From WHSW01 sp963828755 (lineage in GTDB: Bacteria; Actinomycetota; Thermoleophilia; Solirubrobacterales; 70-9), in the NCBI GenBank assembly GCA_963828755.1, contig CAWHFY010000019.1, positions 1 through 64,000 of the forward strand: a stretch of 64,000 nt of DNA. The letters run 5' to 3'. Within the stretch, counting starts at the first letter, position 1, and each line of letters starts with the position of its first letter. The translations under genes were made by a program, and so were the position numbers. Shown here one piece after another: positions 26,372-35,161 of this stretch. The notes under the pieces are model-generated. The model did no database searches, had not been told where the DNA came from, and worked only from the letters and a program-made list of their open reading frames with translations.

Positions 26372-27626
26372 GGGTCAGGACCTCCCGTGCCAGCTCGCGG
26401 TAGTAATCGGCGGCATTGCTCTTCGGATCGTACTTGAGCAGGCTCGCTCCGCGAACTGGCGCCTCGGCGAACTTGATCGCCTTCTTGATCCGCGACTTGA
26501 ACACGAGGTCGCCGAAGTTCTCCTCGAGGATCGCGACGGCCTCCTTGGCGTGCACGGTGCGCGAATCGAGCATCGTCGGCAGGATGCCCTCGATCTCGAC
26601 CCGCGGGTTGAGGTTCTCGCGGATCATGTCGAGCGTGTTCTGCAGCTGCAGCAACCCGCGCATCGAGAGGTACTCGCACTGGACGGGGACGATCACCTTG
26701 TCCGATGCGGTGAGCGCGTTGACGGTCAGCAGCCCGAGGCTCGGCGGGGTGTCGATGCAGATGAAGTCGTAGTCCTCGGCGACCACGCTGAGCGCCTTCT
26801 CGAGCGAGCGCTCGCGGCCGATCTGGGTCGACATCGCGATCTCGGCTCCGGCGAGGTCGATCGAAGCGACGGCGATATCGATCTCGCGATGCTGGATCGC
26901 TTCGCGGATGGGGATGTGATGAACGAGGACGTCGAACATCGACTTGTCGACCTTGTCGGGGTCGATGCCCTGGCTCATCGTCAGGTTGCCCTGCGGGTCG
27001 AGATCGACGCAGAGGACCCGATGGCCGGACTCGGCGAAGGCGACCGCGAGGTTGAGCGTGGACGTCGTCTTCGCGACGCCGCCCTTCTGGTTGGCGAAGC
27101 TGATCACCTTGGCGCGGTCGGTCGGCGCCTCGGCGCCCTCCTCCAACTCGGGCTTCAGCCGCCGGGGGCCGATCGCCTCGCTGGCGGTGATGCGCAGTTC
27201 CTCGGGGTCGGGCTCCGGGAGCGCCGCGGCGACGGACGGCGCGAACGGGCGCTCCACCTTCACCTCGGGCTCGGGCTTCGCCTCGGCCTCGGCGTCGGGC
27301 TCGATCTCGGCCTCCGCCCGCGGCGCGGCGGGCTCGACCGCGGCGGGCGACTCGACCGCCGCCTCCGGCGGGACCACGGCCTCGGGATCCGGCGCGGGCT
27401 CAGGCTTCGGCGCGCTCTCGGGCTGCGGCTCAGCCGCAGCCTCGGGCTCGGGGACCGGCGGCTCGGCCACGACCGGCGCGGGCGCGGGCGCGGGCACCTC
27501 GGGCGCGGGCACCGGGTCGGGCTCGATCACCCGCGTCGCCGCGGGCTCGTGGCCGGTGTTCTCGGAGCTGTCCGAGCCCTGGAGTCGGTTGTCATCGGAG
27601 CGCATTCCGCGGCTGAAAAATCCCAT
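26358..27626 (-). CDS. ParA/MinD-family ATPase with Pro/Ala/Glu-rich N-terminal tail
   Basis: 422 residues. The ATPase domain from about residue 171 has the deviant Walker A FANQKGGVAKTTSTLNLAVA (P-loop 181-188, with the ParA-type second Lys replaced by Ala in GGVAKTT), LCVDLDPQGNLTMSQG and YDFICIDTPPSLGLLTVNAL. Residues 20-165 are a disordered, Pro/Ala/Glu-rich tail. No parB follows; ftsZ does, overlapping by 14 bp. Soj/ParA proteins segregate DNA, but orphan relatives (PomZ, MipZ) place FtsZ; the linkage favours a division-site role, which is inference. It diverges from the ArsA pair. Confidence 0.88.
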   Translation of the reverse strand: MGFFSRGMRSDDNRLQGSDSSENTGHEPAATRVIEPDPVPAPEVPAPAPAPVVAEPPVPEPEAAAEPQPESAPKPEPAPDPEAVVPPEAAVESPAAVEPAAPRAEAEIEPDAEAEAKPEPEVKVERPFAPSVAAALPEPDPEELRITASEAIGPRRLKPELEEGAEAPTDRAKVISFANQKGGVAKTTSTLNLAVAFAESGHRVLCVDLDPQGNLTMSQGIDPDKVDKSMFDVLVHHIPIREAIQHREIDIAVASIDLAGAEIAMSTQIGRERSLEKALSVVAEDYDFICIDTPPSLGLLTVNALTASDKVIVPVQCEYLSMRGLLQLQNTLDMIRENLNPRVEIEGILPTMLDSRTVHAKEAVAILEENFGDLVFKSRIKKAIKFAEAPVRGASLLKYDPKSNAADYYRELAREVLTHGAS

Positions 27627-27671
27627 CGTTCGCGCTTATTCGCACACATTGGCGCCTTTCCTCCCCCTGCA

Positions 27672-28607
27672 ATGATGGCCGCGGTGTCCGACCTGCTCGA
27701 CAAGCGCCTGGTCTTCGTGACCGGCAAGGGTGGAGTCGGCAAGTCCACGGTCTCGCTCGCGCTGTCGCTGGCCGCCGCGCGGGCCGGCAAGCGGACGATC
27801 CTCTGCGAGGTCTCGGCCCAGGAGCAGCTGTCGCATCTGTTCGAGACCGGGGAGATCGGCTTCAACGAGACGGAGATGAGCGAGAACCTGTGGGGGATCT
27901 CGATCGATCCGGACGAGTCCATGCGCGAGTACGTGCTTCTGCAGCTGAAGGTCAAGCCGATGCGCGACCTGCTGTTTCGCTCCCGGATCTTCACCTATCT
28001 CGCTGCCGCGACCCCTGGGCTCAAGGAGCTGGTCACGATCGGGAAGATCTGGGAGTTGGCGCTCGAGCAGCGCAAGTCCTCGGACGGGCGCCGCTACGAC
28101 CTCGTCGTCGTCGACGCCCCGGCCACCGGGCACGGGGTGGGCTTTCTCCAGACCCCGCGCACCTTCGCCGAGCTCGCCCGGGTCGGCCCGATCCGCCAGC
28201 AGGCGGAGACGCTCGATTCCTTCGTCCGCGACCCGGAGCGCACCGGCGTCGCGGTCGTCGCCCTGCCCGAGGAGATGCCGGTCAACGAGACCGTGGCGCT
28301 GGAGCGCGATCTCGCCGAGCAGGTCGGCCTCGGGGTCGACCGCATCTACTGCAACGGGCTCTACCCGGAGCGCTTCGACGACGCCGATGTCGAGCGGATC
28401 GAGGCCGCGACGGCGAGCGCCGACGACGGCCCCCGCACCGCCTGCCGCGCGGCGCTGACCGAGTACCGGCGCGCCGGCGACCAGCGCCTGCAGCTCGCCC
28501 GTCTCGAAGAGAACTGCGTTGCCCCGGTGAGCACGCTGCCGTACATGTTCGAGCCCGAGCTGGCGCTCGAGCAGATCGAGTCGCTGGCGACGGAGCTGTC
28601 GGTCTGA
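27672..28607 (+). CDS. ArsA/GET3-family ATPase, first of a tandem pair
   Basis: A P-loop ATPase: LVFVTGKGGVGKSTVSLALS (deviant Walker A), YDLVVVDAPATGHGVGFLQT (Walker B and switch region), IYCNGLYPERFDD. About 312 residues, half the size of arsenite-pump ArsA. Tandem pairs of this type occur in many actinobacteria (Rv3679-Rv3680 in mycobacteria) without arsenic genes. The first copy has a short, diverged C-terminus. It starts 45 bp from the divergent parA. Its TGA overlaps the start of the second ATPase (TGATG). Membrane-protein or ion handling is proposed for the family; the role here is unknown. Confidence 0.85.
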   Translation: MMAAVSDLLDKRLVFVTGKGGVGKSTVSLALSLAAARAGKRTILCEVSAQEQLSHLFETGEIGFNETEMSENLWGISIDPDESMREYVLLQLKVKPMRDLLFRSRIFTYLAAATPGLKELVTIGKIWELALEQRKSSDGRRYDLVVVDAPATGHGVGFLQTPRTFAELARVGPIRQQAETLDSFVRDPERTGVAVVALPEEMPVNETVALERDLAEQVGLGVDRIYCNGLYPERFDDADVERIEAATASADDGPRTACRAALTEYRRAGDQRLQLARLEENCVAPVSTLPYMFEPELALEQIESLATELSV

Positions 28608-29753
28608 TGGCCGGCATCGCCGAGCTGCTCGACGGACAAGCGGATCTGCGTCTGCGCCGGCTCGGGTGGGGTCGGCAAGACGACCACGGCAGCGGCGATC
28701 GCCGCCGGGATGGCCGCCCGGGGCAAGCGCGTCGCGGTATTGACGATCGACCCGGCGAAGCGGCTCGCCGACTCGCTCGGACTCCCCGAGCTCGGCAACG
28801 CCGAGCGCCAGGTCGATCCGGCGCTGTTCGCCGACGCGGGGATCGAGACCGAGGGGGGCGAGCTCTGGGCGATGATGCTCGACGCGAAGCAGACCTTCGA
28901 CGAGGTCGTCCGCGAGCACGCGCCCGACGACCAGACCCGCGAGCGGATCCTCACCAACCGGATCTACCAGCAGCTCTCCTCGGCGCTCGCCGGCTCCCAG
29001 GAGTACATGGCGATGGAGAAGCTCTACGAGATCCACGCCGAGGGCCGCTACGACCTGCTGATCCTCGACACGCCGCCGTCCCGCAACGCGCTCGACTTCC
29101 TCGACGCCCCGACCCGGCTGCTGCAGTTCATCGAGGGCCGCGCGCTGCAGGTGTTCATGAAGCCGACCGGGTTCGGAATGCGGATCTTCGGCCGGGGCGC
29201 CTCGGTGATGTTCTCGGTCCTGCGCCGGATCACGGGGGTCGACCTGCTCGAGGACCTGGCCGAGTTCTTCCAGGCGTTCAGCGGCATGGTCGGCGGCTTT
29301 CGCGAGCGCGCCCGCCGGGTCAACGAATTGCTCTCCGACCCGCAGACCTCGTTCATCGTGGTCTGCGCCCCGCAGGGCGAGCCGATCAGCGAGGCCGTCT
29401 ACTTTCACCGCAAGCTCGAGCAGGCGCAGATGCCGTTCGGCGGCGTGATCGTCAACAAGGTCAACTTCGGCGGCGAGCCGAGCGAGCGCGCCGGCGCCGA
29501 GGAGCTCGGCGAGCTGCTCGGCGACGCGGACCTCGGCGACCGGGTCAGCGCCAACTTCGAGGACTTCCTCGCGCTCGCCGACCGCGACCGGCGCAACATC
29601 GCCCGGCTCGGGCGCCGCCTCGGCGGCGGCTCCGTGATCGAGGTCCCCTATCTGGACCACGACGTCCACGATCTCGGCGGTCTCGCCGAGATCAACAAGT
29701 ACCTGTTCGCGACCAGCGCCGCCGAGCGCCAGGCGATCGCCGCCGCCGTCTGA
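28607..29753 (+). CDS. ArsA/GET3-family ATPase, second of a tandem pair (one frameshift)
   Basis: It begins MAGIAELLDG and, after one extra base near 28640, continues KRICVCAGSGGVGKTTTAAA (P-loop), VAVLTIDPAKRLADSLGLPE, YDLLILDTPPSRNALDFLDA (switch region), the family's AMEKLYEIHAEGRYD, and ends with DVHDLGGLAEINKYL. About 381 residues. The DPAKRLADSLG and DTPPSRNALDFL motifs are typical of the second actinobacterial ArsA-like protein. The ATG overlaps the stop of the first gene. The shift leaves the P-loop in a different frame from the start, so it is probably a read error. A strong hairpin follows the stop. Confidence 0.85.
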
Positions 29754-29767
29754 TCGCGGAACGGCCT

Positions 29768-29796
29768 GAGTCACCGGGCGTCTTGCCCGGTGACTC
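29768..29796. terminator. Strong 12-bp stem hairpin between convergent genes
   Basis: GAGTCACCGGGC, a 5-base loop, then GCCCGGTGACTC: a perfect 12-bp stem. It sits 15 bp after the second ArsA stop and before the end of the opposing gene. The downstream T-run is weak (the sequence continues GACCTGCTCTTCC), so it may act in both directions as a partial terminator. Confidence 0.75.
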
Positions 29797-29831
29797 GACC
29801 TGCTCTTCCTGGGGTGATCGGAGGAAGTTCT

Positions 29832-31751
29832 CTATTGCGGGGAGACCCGGGCGCGGCGCGAGCGGTCGTAGGTGATGTCGCGCACGTTCCACTCGGTGGT
29901 CTCCGGGGCCGGGAACAGCCCGGCGACCCGCTCGCTGCGGGCCTGGCGCTCGGCCCGCGTCTGCTCGATCAGCCTCAGCACCGGGCTGGCCGGCCGCGGC
30001 GTGCCGCGGTCGTCGATCAGCCGGGCGCGCTCGGCCTCGTACTCGGTGGCGCGACTCAGCCGCCGGCTCGGGCCGGTTCGGGATCAGCCCCAGCGAGAGG
30101 TGGTCGGGTGCTCGCCGGCGACATCCGTCTCGCCGCCCTGCGGGCTTGCTGTCCTTCCAAAGATCTCTCGCGCTCTCTCGATCACCAGCTCGTCCTCTGC
30201 CTCGGGGCTCGGTTCGGAGGAGATTCGCGCGTCGAGCTCCGATCCCTGCCAGTCGAACGGGTCGAACTCGAACCCGCCGTCGGTCGTCGCCGGCTGCTCG
30301 GCCTCCGGCCGGGCCTCGGGCTCCGGCGCGGGCTCGGCTCGGGCTCGCGTCCCGCCTCGGGGACGAGCCGCTCGAGCTCGACCCCGAGCTCGACCTCGTC
30401 GGCGTCGATCGGGGTCAGGTCCCACTCGGTCGTGCCGCCGCGCTGTTCGGCGGCGCCGTCGCCGACGGCGAGGCCATCAGCGAGCAAGATCTCATCGGCG
30501 GTGACCCGGAGGTCGGAGCCGAGGTGGCCGGCGGCACCGTCCTTGAGGATCGCCCGCGCCAGCTCCTCGAGCCGCGCGCCGGTCTCGGCGGGGGTCGCGG
30601 CAGCGCTGCCGGGGGCCGGCTCGCCGCTCCAGAGCTCGCGCTCGAGCCCGATCGCGCGGTCGACGACCGACTTGACTGCGGCGCGGCCGTCCGGCTCGGC
30701 GCAAAGCGCGGCAACCCGCATCGAGATGCCGAGGTCAGCGGGGCCGCCGCCCTCGAGCAGGAAGCGCAGCGCGAGAAGGTGGTCGTTGAGCGCCTCGACG
30801 ACGACGTTTCGCTCGAGCCCGGCCTCGAACCGGTTGAGCGCGCGGCCGAGCACGGTCGGGAAGCCGGGGCGGCCCTGCGCCAGGCGCTCGAACGGCGTCC
30901 CGGGGACGGTGAGCGCGCGCGAGAAGGCGAGCAGGTCGCCGAGCTCGGCCTCGGTGAGGCGATACCCGCCCGGGCGCTGGCGGCCCGAGCCGGTCGCGAT
31001 CCGGCGCCAGCGGTCGCCGGCAATCCGTGTCCAGGCGTGCGGGCCGAGCCCCACCCCACCGGCCTTGAACAGGCGCAGCGTGGTGATCAGGCGGCGGAAG
31101 GCTTCGACTGCGGCGAGGCCGGCGTCGCTGGCGCCGTCGCCAGGCTCCTCCTCGACCCGGACCACCGCGATGAAGGCGGGCTCCCAGGGCGAGACACCGA
31201 GGCCGTCGCTCGAGCGCGCCTCCGCCGGGAACCTCGACCGTGTCGGCGCGCACGATCGAGACGGGGTCGAGCTCGAGCCGCGCGACCGGCATCTGCAGGC
31301 CGCGCAACGGGACGATCACCTCGATCTGGCCGGCGTCGACGTCGAGACCCTGCTCGACCTCGTCGATCGCGGCGTCGAGGCGGTCGGCCTCGAGCGTGAA
31401 GTCTGAGCTGCCCATCCACAGCCGGCAGAGGAAGGCGATGCACGAGATCTCGGCTCGCTTGCGCGGATCCTCCGGGACGCCGATCCCCATGCGCTCCAGG
31501 TACGGGGCGGCAAGCCCGGCGATCTCGAGCGCTGCGCAGGCCGCCCCGAACGAGTCGAGCTCGCGCAGCTCGCTGGAGTGATCGTGGACGAAGACCTCGG
31601 TCTGCGGCTCGTAACGGCAGAGCGGCGAGCCGTCACCGGGCTCGCGCACCTCGTAGGGGATCTCCTCGCCGACGGCGATCAACTCGCGCAGCCGCTCGGC
31701 CGCGTCGAGGGCCATCGCCTCGAGTCCCTCTCTCACCACCAGATCGCGCAT
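29832..31751 (-). CDS. Large protein of unknown function, several frameshifts
   Basis: Reconstructed from three frames. Part one (MRDLVVREGLEAMALDAAER, SSDFTLEADRLDAAIDEVEQ, LDVDAGQIEVIVPLRGLQMP) is followed after a shift near 31210 by FRRLITTLRLFKAGGVGLGP, NVVVEALNDHLLALRFLLEG and VVDRAIGLERELWSGEP, then after shifts near 30350 and 30090 by FEFDPFDWQGSELDARI and RLIEQTRAERQARSERVAGL, closing at a TAG at 29832. About 635 residues if one protein. The helical ALNDHLLALRFLLEG stretch followed by the DRAIGLERELW segment is loosely HEPN-like, but I do not recognise the family. It ends against the ArsA terminator. Confidence 0.5.
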
Positions 31752-31819
31752 GGCTCAGGCTTCGCCCGGCCACCGGGGCCTCCTTCAATGCAAGCGGGCT
31801 TGCAGCGTCCGTGAGGCGG

Positions 31820-32131
31820 TCAGACGGAGACGAGCCAGCGCTCGCCGTAGGAGCGCATCTCGTCGATCAGGGGCACCAGCGCGCGGCCCTTCTCGGTCAG
31901 CGCGTACTCGACCCGGGGCGGGACCTCCGGGTAGGTGTGGCGCTCGACGATCTCGCACTCCTCGAGCGCCCGCAGGCGCAGCGAGAGCGTGCGCGGGCTG
32001 ATCCCCTCGAGCGAGCGCTCGAGCTCGCAGAAGCGACGGTTGGACTCCGCGAGGTCGCGGATCACGAGGAGGGTCCACTTGCCGGAGATGATCTCCGCGC
32101 AACAACCGACTGGACAGGGGGACTCGTTCAT
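31820..32131 (-). CDS. HxlR-family winged-helix regulator
   Basis: About 103 residues: MNESPCPVGCCAEIISGKWT, LLVIRDLAESNRRFCELERS, LEGISPRTLSLRLRALEECE and PPRVEYALTEKGRALVPLID. HxlR proteins sense reactive electrophiles through a conserved Cys near the N-terminus; here CPVGCC gives three candidate cysteines. The start at MNESP (32131) gives the usual family N-terminus; an in-frame ATG at 32194 would add 21 residues. Ends about 70 bp from the start of the unknown protein on the same strand. Targets unknown. Confidence 0.85.
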   Translation of the reverse strand: MNESPCPVGCCAEIISGKWTLLVIRDLAESNRRFCELERSLEGISPRTLSLRLRALEECEIVERHTYPEVPPRVEYALTEKGRALVPLIDEMRSYGERWLVSV

Positions 32132-32241
32132 CGTCTCGTGTGGCCGGCGCACAGCGGTTGGGACGTACGCGACCTCGAACCCGAGTATAGCCATCGCTTC
32201 AGGAAATGAAGCAGGGTTTCACCCGCCGCGCGAGCGGGCGA

Positions 32242-33402
32242 TCAGGGGCCGATCATGCTGGCCGGAGCGGTCTCGGCCGGCGCTTCGGGGGCATCCTCCA
32301 TCACCTGCTCGATCCCGCTCGCGCGCTGGCCCTGCGCGTCGAGCATCAGCTTGAAGTCGTGCACGCTCGAGGCGGCCTCGAAGGCGACGTCGCGCTCGAC
32401 GTTGCCGGCCAGCACATGGCCGAGCAGCGCCTGGTCGAAGGTCTGCATGCCGTAGTACTCGCCCTCGGAGATCACCTCGGTCAGGCGGCCGGTCTCCTGC
32501 GGGTTGAGGATCAGGTCCTGGACGCGTCCGGTCGCGACCAGGACCTCGCAGATCGCGACCCGGCCGTCGCCGCCGGCGCTTTTCACGAGCCGCTGGCCGA
32601 CGACGCCGCGCAGCGTTGCCGCGAGCATCACCCGGGCCTGCTGCTGCAGGTGCGGAGGGAAGAAGTCGATGATTCGGTTGATCGTCTCGGTCGCGTCGAG
32701 GGTGTGCAGGGTCGAGAGCACGAGGTGACCGGTCTCGGCCGCCGACAGCGCCGTGCGGACCGTCTCCTCATCGCGCATCTCGCCGATCAGGATCACGTCG
32801 GGGTCCTGGCGCAGGATGCGCCGCATCGCGCGGCCGAAGCTCTCGGTGTCCATGCCGACCTCTCGCTGGCTGATGATCGAGCACTTGTCACGGTGCAGGT
32901 ACTCGATCGGGTCCTCGAGCGTGATGATGTTGCGAGAGCGCGAGGCGTTGATGTGATCGACCATCGCGGCCAGCGTCGTCGACTTGCCAGAGCCGGTGGT
33001 CCCGGTCAGCAGGATGATCCCGCGCTGCTCGTCGGCCAGCGACCGGATCACCGCCGGCAGGCCGAGGTCGTCGATCGTGCGGACCTGGAAGGGGATCGCG
33101 CGGCAGACGATCGCGACCGAGCCGCGCTGGCGAAAGGCGTTGACGCGAAAGCGCGAGAGGGCGGGGATGGAGTAGGAGAAGTCGGCCTCGCCGACGCTGT
33201 CGAACCCCTCGAGGATCGCCGGGTCGGTGACGATCTGTCGCAGCGCCGCCTCGGTGTCCTCGGGCTTCAGCGGCTCGCTGTCGGGGATCGGGCTGAGCTC
33301 GCCGTGAACCCGGATCATCGGCGGCGACGGGACCTTCAGGTGCAGGTCGGAGCCCTCGCTCTCGACCACCCTGCGCAGAGCTGCATCGATGTCGAACATC
33401 AC
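32242..33402 (-). CDS. pilT: PilT-type pilus retraction ATPase
   Basis: 386 residues: SDLHLKVPSPPMIRVHGELS, GIILLTGTTGSGKSTTLAAM (Walker A), NIITLEDPIEYLHRDKCSII (Asp box), EMRDEETVRTALSAAETGHL (His and Asp boxes), and VMLAATLRGVVGQRLVKSAG. This is a full-length PilT hexameric motor. No pilB, pilC, pilin or prepilin peptidase lies in the window, although a TadE-like protein occurs at 48-49 kb. The gene is preceded by the sulfatase and followed by the HxlR gene, all on the same strand. A role in type IV pilus retraction or another secretion motor is expected. Confidence 0.88.
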   Translation of the reverse strand: MMFDIDAALRRVVESEGSDLHLKVPSPPMIRVHGELSPIPDSEPLKPEDTEAALRQIVTDPAILEGFDSVGEADFSYSIPALSRFRVNAFRQRGSVAIVCRAIPFQVRTIDDLGLPAVIRSLADEQRGIILLTGTTGSGKSTTLAAMVDHINASRSRNIITLEDPIEYLHRDKCSIISQREVGMDTESFGRAMRRILRQDPDVILIGEMRDEETVRTALSAAETGHLVLSTLHTLDATETINRIIDFFPPHLQQQARVMLAATLRGVVGQRLVKSAGGDGRVAICEVLVATGRVQDLILNPQETGRLTEVISEGEYYGMQTFDQALLGHVLAGNVERDVAFEAASSVHDFKLMLDAQGQRASGIEQVMEDAPEAPAETAPASMIGP

Positions 33403-33452
33403 CCCTCTATCGGCGCCCCAGCGCCCGGCTTGAGCCCCGCAGCGCCTCGGGC

Positions 33453-35060
33453 TCAGCGAGCGGTCGGCCCGGGTGGGCTCGCCGAGACCACGCAGGCGGG
33501 ACCGGAGCAGCGTTCGAGCGTCGCGGTCAGCCCCGCGAGCTGCGCGCGCGCCGCGCCGTAGCGCGGCTCGCGGGCGAGATTGCGGAGCTCGTACGGGTCG
33601 CGAACGAGGTCGTAGAGCTCGACTTCGGTCGTTCGTCCGGCCCCGATCGCGGCCGAGGCACCCTGGCTGCGAGTCTCGTAGTTGGCGCGCCGGTACTCGA
33701 AGTAGGCGTACCGGGCCGTGCGCACGCCAACGTAGGAGCGCACCTTGTAGCCGCGCCGCGAGCCCGAGACGTTGTCGCGCCCCTCAATCGGGACCACGCG
33801 CCCCGGCGTCGGCGGCGCGCCGGCCAAGGTCGCCGCCTGCGAGACACCGTCGATCGGGCGCGCGAGCTCAGCCGGGATCGTCGCTCCGGCCAGGTTGAGG
33901 ATCGTCGGCGCGAGGTCGGCGTTGGAAACCGGCTCGGCGATCTCGCGGCCGGCGACGACCCCCGGGCCGCGAATCAGCAGCGGGATCTTGATCGCCTCCT
34001 CGTAGGGGATGTTCTTGCCGCGCTTGATCCGGTGCTCGCCCGCCATCACCCCCTGGTCGGCCAGGAAGACGATCACCGTGTTCGAGAGCTGGCCGGTCGC
34101 CCGGAGCCGGTCGACGATCTGGCCGACGCCATCGTCGAGCGCCCGCAGCGCTGCGAGCCCGCAGCGGTAGTCGCGCTCGATCGTCGCGAGCTCGTCGCGC
34201 GACAGGGGCGGGTGGCGGCGCACCAGCTTCGGCTTGTCGGCGACGTCGCGCTCGTCGAACGAGGGCGGGTGCGGCACCTGCGCCCGGCGGTAGAGGCGGG
34301 CGTAGCGCGCCGGCGGGATCGCGCTCTGCTTGCTGGCGCGCGCGGTGGGCGGGCCGTCCGAGCACCGCCGCCCGGCGGCGTCGTCGCGACCGAGCCCGAA
34401 GTGCGGCGGGTGGTAGGAGAGCCAGAGGAAGAACGGGCGCGGGTCGACGGCCCCGGCGTCGATGAACGGCAGAGCGTAGTCGCGCGTGAGCACGTCGGTC
34501 TGGTAGTCCGCGGTCGCGGTGCCGTAGTGGCGCGGGGTCCCGTCCGGCTCGAACAGGTCGAAGTCGTAATACGACGAGAGACCGTCGCCGCCCTCGCCGA
34601 TCAGCGCCGACCACTGGTCCCAGCCCGGCGGCGCCCGGTGCGGGGTACGCAGCCCGTTCAGCCATTTGCCGGCGAAGCCGGTCGCGTAGCCGGAGGCCTG
34701 CAGCCATGGCGCCAGGGTCCGGCCCGGGTCGATCAGCGCCTGATAGCCGCCGCCGCTGCCCCGGTTGTTGCCGAGCGTGCCGTGGTTGTGCGCGTACTCG
34801 CCGGTGAGCAGCGTGGCGCGCGCCGGACAGCAGAGCGGATAGGTGGCGAACGCGTTCTCGAACGTGGTCCCGCGCGCGGCGAGCTCGTTGCGGACGTTCG
34901 GAAGGGCCTTCATCATCCCGGGCGCCTGGTCGTCGCTCATGATCACGATCACGTTCGGCGGCGCCGGCTCGACCGCCCGCGCTGTCGAGTCGCCGAACGC
35001 GAAGCCCGCCGCGATCGCGATCACCGCCGCAACCGCCGCGAGCGGCATCGATTTCCGCAT
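33453..35060 (-). CDS. Secreted sulfatase (type I, CxPxR)
   Basis: 535 residues with a signal peptide (MRKSMPLAAVAAVIAIAAGF). NVIVIMSDDQ holds the first metal ligands, YPLCCPARATLLTGEYAHNH the formylglycine motif C77-C-P-A-R81, then FAGKWLNG and, near the end, NTVIVFLADQGVMAGEHRIK (D-x-G metal ligands). It should hydrolyse sulfate or phosphate esters outside the cell after Cys77 is converted to formylglycine. The only formylglycine-generating-enzyme-type fold seen here is EgtB, which does a different reaction, so the maturase must be elsewhere. It starts about 100 bp downstream of the sigma factor gene. Confidence 0.87.
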   Translation of the reverse strand: MRKSMPLAAVAAVIAIAAGFAFGDSTARAVEPAPPNVIVIMSDDQAPGMMKALPNVRNELAARGTTFENAFATYPLCCPARATLLTGEYAHNHGTLGNNRGSGGGYQALIDPGRTLAPWLQASGYATGFAGKWLNGLRTPHRAPPGWDQWSALIGEGGDGLSSYYDFDLFEPDGTPRHYGTATADYQTDVLTRDYALPFIDAGAVDPRPFFLWLSYHPPHFGLGRDDAAGRRCSDGPPTARASKQSAIPPARYARLYRRAQVPHPPSFDERDVADKPKLVRRHPPLSRDELATIERDYRCGLAALRALDDGVGQIVDRLRATGQLSNTVIVFLADQGVMAGEHRIKRGKNIPYEEAIKIPLLIRGPGVVAGREIAEPVSNADLAPTILNLAGATIPAELARPIDGVSQAATLAGAPPTPGRVVPIEGRDNVSGSRRGYKVRSYVGVRTARYAYFEYRRANYETRSQGASAAIGAGRTTEVELYDLVRDPYELRNLAREPRYGAARAQLAGLTATLERCSGPACVVSASPPGPTAR

Positions 35061-35161
35061 CCCCGCCAAGGTCCGCGCAACGGTAGCGACGCGGGTCAGC
35101 GGTCGCCGCGGAAAGATCCGCCGCGGCCCTCTCTGGGCCCGGCCCGCCTCCGCTGGTCGCG

